Part shown: positions 12,089 through 16,704 of the stretch, piece by piece
Layout of the letters: every line of letters starts with the position of its first letter
Position numbering within the stretch: the stretch's first letter is position 1
Assembly: GCA_019347795.1 (NCBI GenBank)
Contig: JAHWKS010000012.1
Coordinates: 1-16,704, forward strand
Reading direction: 5' to 3'
DNA: 16,704 nt
DNA from: Planctomycetota bacterium
Lineage (GTDB): Bacteria > Planctomycetota > Planctomycetia > Pirellulales > Pirellulaceae
The notes under the pieces: generated by a model
What the model was told of the DNA's origin: nothing
Database searches by the model: none
What the model saw: only the letters and a program-made list of their open reading frames with translations
Translations under genes and position numbers: made by a program

Positions 12089-15004
12089 ATGCTTTTCACT
12101 CAATGGCTCCAAGAGATGAAGAACCGTCGCGAGCGTCGGCGGCCTTGCCGTCGCAAGTGCGTTTCGCCGGTCGCGAGCGCTCCCGAGACGTTGGAGAAAC
12201 GGGCGCTCTTTGCAACAACCGCGCTCTTGTCTGGGGGCGTCGATGTCGACGTCCCCGCGATTGAGGCGGCGCCGTCCGCAGGATCGGCTCTTGAAATCGG
12301 CGGGATCGGCGCGAACAGCACTCCCCACCTGGGGCCGGGTGGCGGCCCGCGTCAACGGCGCCTTGAAATCGGCGGGATTGGCGAGAGCGGGCTCGATCCC
12401 AAAATGCCGGATTTGGGCGACAGATCCTCACAGCCGACGCTTCTTACCGCTCACGTTTACAATCGTGAAGACGTAAGCATCCGGCACGTGCGCCTGAAGG
12501 CGGTGTATCTCGTACCTAAGGATCGTACGCCGTCGGCGGGTTGGCAGGACGACTTAACGAATATCCTGCCGCGGTTGAAGAACTTCCATGAACGCGAGTT
12601 CCGCACGGCGCGCGGCGGCGAATTCTCCAAGATGAGCCTCGAGTTGCATGGCCCGGTGACCGGCGCCAAAAGCACCGACGGCTATCGTGACCTGGGCGAC
12701 GACTTCTACGGAAAGATGGTGCGCGAGGTGCGCGAGCTCGACCGCGCCGGTGGATTGACTCATCCGGTATACGAGTCCGCCTCCGTCGAAGATCAGGCAG
12801 GCCCGCCGAGCGTCACCGTCTATCTCATTTTCGCCGATTGGGGGCTAGAGGACGTAGCGCCGGCGTCGCACTATCAAAAATGCCTTTGGGACGAGGCGGC
12901 CCACGACTATGTCTGCCACGGCGAGCCTCCCTCCGCCCGCGACTGGTTAGACGAGCGCGGATACTTCGTCGGAGGGAACGCTCCGGCCGGATACGACCTG
13001 AGCGATATCTCGCAGGCCGGGGGGTCACAAGCCAGATTCTGGGGAATCGACGACGAACTGGGCGCCTACGGCGCCGGGATTGTCACGGAAGAAGGATGGA
13101 AGCACCCCGAAATCGAGGGGACCGCGGTGGTTGCTTACCACGAAGGCCCCGGTCATTCGCTCGGAATGCCGCATCCCGAGCCGGAGGCAGCCAACGCCCG
13201 GAATCCAGGCGTCATGGGACTGGCGCTGTATAACAGCACACTCGAAGACGCCTACATTGAGCCGTCCATTCTGCGCGAAATGGCGCCGCCGTCGCTGATC
13301 GCTCCCTGGATCGAGGCGTCCGAATTTCTTAGGACAAATACAGCGCGAGAGACCAGGTACCACGGCATTCGGCTGACGTTTACGGAGGCGATCGACGCCA
13401 GCACGGTTGATCCCGACGATTTCGAGATTCGCGTGCAGTCTATGCTCCCGCCCGCCGAGCCGTTTACGGCCGCGGTCACGAGCATCGTCGCGGATGAGGA
13501 TCAGGCCAATTATGAAATCCGGTTTCCAACGATGACCTTTGACGACAACGCCTGGTACAGGATCGACGTGCGAGTTGGCCCCGATATTCAGGACTTGCAA
13601 GGCGACCTGCTGGATCCGAATCAGGACCGAGTACCAGGCGACAGCTACCGCATGTTCGCCGTCAATCACCCCTTCGCCGCACAAAGTCCGGCTGATCTTG
13701 ATCTTTCGGTTCTCGTCCCTCGCGATGAGCTGAATTCTCGGCGCGGGGATAGGACGCGAATTCCAACCGGCCCGGATTTGCGGCAGCTCAGGACCGGCGC
13801 GTTCGTGGTCAATCAGCGGCTGCTGGAGAGCGCCGCGTTCCAGCGTAGTTTCGTGGCGGCCGGCTCTGGGCTTGCGCTCGAACAACCGGCGAGCGTCAAC
13901 ACCACGACGAATGCCGCCGCCCTGTCGGACGGAAGGATTTCCGTCTCCGGAGCGGAGCTACTGGTTGCGAACAGTTCGTTTCGTGGCGCGGAGAACGCCG
14001 TTCAACTGGACGATGGAACGCTCACGATCACCGGCTCCGACCTGGATGACGTGGTCGTCGTCGATGAGACTTCCGACGGCGCTCTGGTGGTCACCGTTTC
14101 CACCTACGACGGCGCGGGGAGCCTCGTCCGAGAAGAGCAGACCGTAACGAATCGCGAGGAAGCAACGGACCTGGTGTTTGAAGGCCTCGCCGGAGACGAT
14201 TGGTTCCTCAACTCCACAAGCATGCCGGCTCGAGCCGATGGCGGCTCGGGGAGCGACTACTTGAGCGGCGGAAGCGCACACGATCGTCTCTTCGGCGCGC
14301 GGGGGGACGACGTGCTCAGAGGGGGGAGCGGTCGTGATCGGCTGTACGGCGGAAACGGTCACGATCGGATGTTCGGCGGCTCGGGCCGCGATCGCCTCTA
14401 CGGGGCGCGTGGCAACGACCTGCTCTACGGCGGCCGCCACAACGACGTCCTGAAGGGCGGCGCCGGCAACGACATTCTGAAAGGCGGTCGCAATAACGAT
14501 CGGCTCTATGGCGGCGCCGGAAACGATCGCCTTTACGGCCAGCACGGGCACGATCGCCTCTACGGCCAGAGCGGCCATGACCGTCTCGACGGCGGGCGGC
14601 ATAACGACCGGCTCTACGGCGGCCGCCACAACGACGTCCTGAAAGGCGGTCGCAATAACGATCGGCTCTATGGCGGCGCCGGAAACGATCGCCTTTACGG
14701 CCAGCACGGGCACGACCGGCTCTATGGACAGAGCGGCCATGACCGTCTCGACGGCGGACGGCATAACGACCGGCTGTACGGTGCCGACGGCCGCGACCGG
14801 CTCTACGGCCGCTCGGGCAACGATCGCCTGGACGGCGGGTACGATGGCGATCGGGACTATCTCCACGGAGGCTCCGGCACGGACCGCTTCATCCAGCACC
14901 TGCAACGGCGCGTCCGACGGTGGTTCTGGAGCTGGCGGAGCTACTGGTCCGCCGAGGACGCGATCGCCGACGCCCGCGACCGCGTCTACAACCGCCGGCA
15001 CTAA
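12089..15004 (+). CDS. Large RTX-repeat protein with LEPR-XLL-type N-terminus and predicted metallopeptidase-like domain
   Basis: 971 residues from ATG 12089, preceded by AAGGAGA. The start is very basic (NRRERRRPCRRKC) and is followed by LEKRALFA (35-42), the LEPR-XLL-like element of planctomycete exported giant proteins. A duplicated LEIGGIG (68 and 92) follows. Residues ~125-400 form a domain starting 'HVRLKAVYLVPKDRTP' that contains 'AVVAYHEGPGHSLGMPHPEP' (H351, E352, H356, H362) and, 14 residues after H362, VMGLALY (M376), like a zinc motif plus Met-turn of metzincins, but with one extra residue between E and the second H. Residues ~405-530 look like an Ig-like (Big/SbsA) domain ('GIRLTFTEAIDASTVDPDDF'). 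RTX nonapeptides GGxGxDxLx occupy ~718-934, about 24 copies, many with Arg/His replacing Gly. The tail is basic and aromatic (RRWFWSWRSYW). Likely secreted, calcium-binding in the RTX part; protease activity is not established. Confidence 0.85.
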   Translation: MLFTQWLQEMKNRRERRRPCRRKCVSPVASAPETLEKRALFATTALLSGGVDVDVPAIEAAPSAGSALEIGGIGANSTPHLGPGGGPRQRRLEIGGIGESGLDPKMPDLGDRSSQPTLLTAHVYNREDVSIRHVRLKAVYLVPKDRTPSAGWQDDLTNILPRLKNFHEREFRTARGGEFSKMSLELHGPVTGAKSTDGYRDLGDDFYGKMVREVRELDRAGGLTHPVYESASVEDQAGPPSVTVYLIFADWGLEDVAPASHYQKCLWDEAAHDYVCHGEPPSARDWLDERGYFVGGNAPAGYDLSDISQAGGSQARFWGIDDELGAYGAGIVTEEGWKHPEIEGTAVVAYHEGPGHSLGMPHPEPEAANARNPGVMGLALYNSTLEDAYIEPSILREMAPPSLIAPWIEASEFLRTNTARETRYHGIRLTFTEAIDASTVDPDDFEIRVQSMLPPAEPFTAAVTSIVADEDQANYEIRFPTMTFDDNAWYRIDVRVGPDIQDLQGDLLDPNQDRVPGDSYRMFAVNHPFAAQSPADLDLSVLVPRDELNSRRGDRTRIPTGPDLRQLRTGAFVVNQRLLESAAFQRSFVAAGSGLALEQPASVNTTTNAAALSDGRISVSGAELLVANSSFRGAENAVQLDDGTLTITGSDLDDVVVVDETSDGALVVTVSTYDGAGSLVREEQTVTNREEATDLVFEGLAGDDWFLNSTSMPARADGGSGSDYLSGGSAHDRLFGARGDDVLRGGSGRDRLYGGNGHDRMFGGSGRDRLYGARGNDLLYGGRHNDVLKGGAGNDILKGGRNNDRLYGGAGNDRLYGQHGHDRLYGQSGHDRLDGGRHNDRLYGGRHNDVLKGGRNNDRLYGGAGNDRLYGQHGHDRLYGQSGHDRLDGGRHNDRLYGADGRDRLYGRSGNDRLDGGYDGDRDYLHGGSGTDRFIQHLQRRVRRWFWSWRSYWSAEDAIADARDRVYNRRH
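12290..12383 (+). repeat. Short in-gene direct repeat (LEIGGIG twice)
   Basis: The 22 bases at 12290-12311 recur at 12362-12383 with one change (CTTGAAATCGGCGGGA is identical in both). The spacing of 72 bases equals 24 codons, so the frame is kept. It lies between the export element and the folded domain of the RTX protein. Confidence 0.7.
14477..14781 (+). repeat. Tandem segmental duplication inside the RTX repeats
   Basis: The 143 bases at 14477-14619 recur at 14639-14781, offset 162 bases (54 codons, six nonapeptides), with about six differences. The first ~77 bases are identical. This is far closer than the general similarity among RTX nonapeptides and shows a recent duplication or gene conversion within the array. 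Confidence 0.85.
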
Positions 15005-15085
15005 CCAGCCCGCAAGCGCGCTCGTCCGCCTTGGCGAGTCGTTGGACCGCACAGCCGTCGAGTTTGTCTCGGCGGCTCTCAACGG

Positions 15086-15214
15086 ACCCTGACCGATATC
15101 GGCGCCGTGAACAACACGACCATCGTCTTCCCGATCCCGATCGACCTGTTCGAGCCGCTGCTCCGCCGCCAGGCGCCATCGCGGTCCGCGGCCGGGGAAA
15201 GGGAAGGGGAGTGA
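15086..15214 (+). pseudogene. Duplicated 3' end of a slipin gene
   Basis: The frame reads [42 protein letters not shown], stop: the last ~40 codons of a slipin. It matches 11363-11482 of the intact slipin gene: over the first 93 bases only three differ, all at third codon positions (AAT/AAC, CTC/CTG, CTC/CTG), and the tails diverge with small insertions. No SPFH domain, start or ribosome-binding site precedes it; homology begins abruptly at 15085, 81 bases after the RTX stop. It is the leftover of a second slipin gene or of a segmental duplication. Confidence 0.85.
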
Positions 15215-15223
15215 TGGTGTAAG

Positions 15224-15235
15224 GCTCGCGCGAGC
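15224..15235. terminator. GC-rich palindrome between convergent genes, weak terminator candidate
   Basis: GCTCGCGCGAGC is a perfect 12-bp palindrome located between the slipin fragment stop and the end of the convergent L,D-transpeptidase gene. There is no T-run on either side and the stem would be short, so a terminator role is only suggested by position. Confidence 0.25.
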
Positions 15236-15243
15236 AAAGAGCC

Positions 15244-15263
15244 ACTCAGTAGAACTCAGTAGA
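15244..15263 (+). repeat. Perfect 10-bp tandem repeat
   Basis: ACTCAGTAGA occurs twice in direct succession, 14 bases downstream of the L,D-transpeptidase stop. Function unknown. Confidence 0.7.
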
Positions 15264-15276
15264 TACGCGCGTCGAT

Positions 15277-16515
15277 TTACCGAATCACCACCTTGGAGCC
15301 GATCGAGAGGATCGCTGCTACGTCGGCGGCGTCCCGGGGGGCGAGGCTGAGGCAGCCCGCGGTTTCTCCCGAGCCGGCTTCGGGGCTGCCGTGCAGGCTC
15401 ATCCCGCCGCCGAGATCGATCCACCAGGAGCCGTACGGGTTGGCGGGATTCCCCGCGGGGACCGATTGACCCGCCGCGGAGTAGTACGCGCGGCCGGGCT
15501 GGATGTCGAGCACGTCGTACTGCCCCGCCTTCGGCGCCGGATCATCGCCAGCCTGCACTGGGAAGCGTCCGGCGTAGAGGCCGCCGAGGAATAGCGTCAA
15601 CTCGCTGCGATCCACGTCGATCTCCGCCCGCAGCGGGCCTCGCAGCACCTTCAGCTCGGTCCCCGCCACGAGCAACTCCGGGTCGCGAATGCCGTTGATG
15701 TTTTGCAGCAGCGTGAGCGGCGCGTTGTATCGAGCGGCGATCGCAGTGAGCGTCTCGCCGCGCATCGCCTTGTGCGGCGGCTCCAGCAGGTGCCGCGTGG
15801 AGTAGATCACCGTGCCCGCGAGCTGGTCGAGCCGCTCGTTGAGCTGCTTGTGCGTGGCGGCGTCGAGATCGGGATGCTGGTAAAACACGGAAAGCGTCAA
15901 CAGCGCCAGCGCCAGTTTGCCGTCGGCGATGTGCCCTTCCGCTTTGTGCCGCGCCTGTTCGAAGGCGTAAAGGGCGGCGGCGGGGGAGGAGTAGCGCGAT
16001 GGGCCTTCCTCGGCCGCCGCCGACGGATCGGACGTCTCCGGCTCTCGAAGCGGCGTGGTGAGCGAGGCGCCTCCTCGCACGCTGTCGGCGGGAGCGACCT
16101 CCTCCACGGCGCCGGCCGGCGCGACGGCGCCCGGGGTGTCTGCATCGCTGCCGGTCGTGAGATGGCTGGGAGGATCCGGCATCGAGGAAGCTGCGTCCCG
16201 TGAGGGTGGGTGCGCGTTCCCCGGCGGCGTCGCGGCGAGGGAGCTTTCCGAGGAAATCGACGCCGCGACATTCGGCAAAACATCGGCGGGCGCGGGGGAC
16301 GGCGTGAGTTCGGCAGTCGCATCCCAGGGCGACAGCGGCGGCGCCTCCACGGCGATGCTCGCCGGCTCGGGCGCCGCCGGGTCCTGCGGCGCCGCGCCGC
16401 TCATGGCCCCGAACTGGATAGGAAGCTCGATCTGCCCCTGCGTCAACGCCTGATAAGCGACGAACAGCACGGCCAGCAGCGCCACCACAACCAGAGCCGT
16501 CTTCAGCGTTTGCAC
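15277..16515 (-). CDS. LysM and L,D-transpeptidase (YkuD) cell-wall protein
   Basis: 412 residues. A short membrane anchor or uncleaved signal (about 5-24, TALVVVALLAVLFVAYQAL) is followed by a long Pro/Ala/Ser-rich linker (about 35-175), a helical segment (177-240), a LysM domain at ~247-290 ('MRGETLTAIAARYNAPLTLL', ending 'LLVAGTELKVL') and the YkuD domain at ~297-412. The catalytic motif reads MSLHGSPE (H375) and then TAGCLSL (nucleophile C388). The usual histidine of the [S/T]HGC motif is alanine here. L,D-transpeptidases make 3-3 peptidoglycan cross-links or attach proteins to peptidoglycan in the periplasm; LysM binds glycan. The start is GTG at 16515, chosen for a strong AAGGAGG seven bases upstream. 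The gene is convergent with the slipin fragment and RTX gene. Family sure, activity probable. Confidence 0.92.
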   Translation of the reverse strand: MQTLKTALVVVALLAVLFVAYQALTQGQIELPIQFGAMSGAAPQDPAAPEPASIAVEAPPLSPWDATAELTPSPAPADVLPNVAASISSESSLAATPPGNAHPPSRDAASSMPDPPSHLTTGSDADTPGAVAPAGAVEEVAPADSVRGGASLTTPLREPETSDPSAAAEEGPSRYSSPAAALYAFEQARHKAEGHIADGKLALALLTLSVFYQHPDLDAATHKQLNERLDQLAGTVIYSTRHLLEPPHKAMRGETLTAIAARYNAPLTLLQNINGIRDPELLVAGTELKVLRGPLRAEIDVDRSELTLFLGGLYAGRFPVQAGDDPAPKAGQYDVLDIQPGRAYYSAAGQSVPAGNPANPYGSWWIDLGGGMSLHGSPEAGSGETAGCLSLAPRDAADVAAILSIGSKVVIR

Positions 16516-16656
16516 GATCGTCCTCCTTGACCCGCGATCGCTCGATCCCTGAGCGCCGGCGCCCCCGGTAGCCCGACAACAAGGGCGCGGCGCGAATAGT
16601 ACGCTAAGCGAGTGAACAGGAAAAGAGCAACTGCAAGAAAATGCGGACGTGGGTGC

Positions 16657-16704
16657 ATGACGGGGTTCGCAATGGAGTTTTGGGATTTGTCGCAGCAGGG
16701 TGTG
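16657..16704 (+). CDS. Possible start of a rightward gene, cut by the window edge
   Basis: An open frame with ATGs at 16657 and 16672 runs off the window; the latter reads MEFWDLSQQGV. This opening resembles the short N-terminus that precedes the first helix of ExbB/TolQ/MotA-type proton channel proteins, but eleven residues cannot settle it. An alternative frame from ATG 16641 reads MRTWVHDGVRNGVLGFVAAG then C, resembling a lipoprotein signal. The two cannot both be used. The leftward transpeptidase gene would be divergent from it, so 16516-16656 would hold promoters for both; no clear box pair was identified. Confidence 0.22.
   Translation, partial: MTGFAMEFWDLSQQGV

Noticed and set aside
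14240..14890. Regularly repeated DNA that could suggest a CRISPR array
   Set aside because: The periodicity is 27 bases and multiples, in frame, encoding GGxGxDxLx; there are no unique spacers or palindromic repeats.
13958..15424. A 488-codon leftward open frame with Val/Ala/Pro repeats
   Set aside because: Reverse reading of the RTX repeats; the periodicity is inherited from the nonapeptide DNA repeat.
1..16704. tRNA, rRNA, riboswitch or toxin-antitoxin genes
   Set aside because: No cloverleaf, rRNA motif, recognisable aptamer or known toxin-antitoxin family was seen in the intergenic stretches.

Overview
The window looks like a chromosomal segment of a high-GC planctomycete, probably Pirellulales-like. 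The clues are family content rather than a marker gene: an SHD1 (SLA1 homology 1) domain fused to a WD40-like propeller, a transmembrane Ser/Thr kinase with a TPR-like outer region, an RTX-repeat protein with an N-terminal 'LEKRALFA' element of the planctomycete LEPR-XLL type, and a PL10-type pectate lyase. No rRNA, tRNA, CRISPR array or intact insertion sequence was seen.

Layout. Bases 1-9051 are transcribed leftwards: the start of a UDP-glucuronate epimerase-like gene (cut by the left edge, with a well-formed leaderless promoter), a Ser/Thr kinase with its own promoter, an unrecognised small ORF, a translationally coupled pair (small membrane protein, then secreted protein), an SHD1/WD40 exported protein, an exported PCMT-family methyltransferase, an RlmM-type 23S rRNA methyltransferase, and a pectate lyase pseudogene with a stop codon in its signal peptide and a -1 frameshift. 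Two kinds of palindromic repeat sit in this half. One supplies the last codons and the stop of the pectate lyase gene.

Bases 9252-11482 run rightwards: an NfeD-type membrane serine protease followed by a slipin/stomatin homologue, the classic two-gene NfeD-slipin operon of membrane quality control. A 600-bp gene-poor stretch with two coding remnants follows. Next comes a 971-residue secreted-type RTX protein (12089-15004) with a predicted metallopeptidase-like region whose zinc motif is unusual (HEGPGH, one residue longer than HExxH). Immediately after it lies a diverged second copy of the slipin 3' end. The RTX gene is therefore bracketed by two copies of the same gene end, about 3.7 kb apart.

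The right end holds a leftward LysM plus L,D-transpeptidase (YkuD) cell-wall protein and, at the very edge, a possible start of a rightward gene.

The genes do not form one pathway. Common themes are envelope functions (kinase sensor, NfeD-slipin, L,D-transpeptidase, RTX protein) and repair or modification enzymes (PCMT, RlmM). The most notable points are the decayed pectate lyase, the slipin-end duplication around the RTX gene, and the irregular HExxxH motif.
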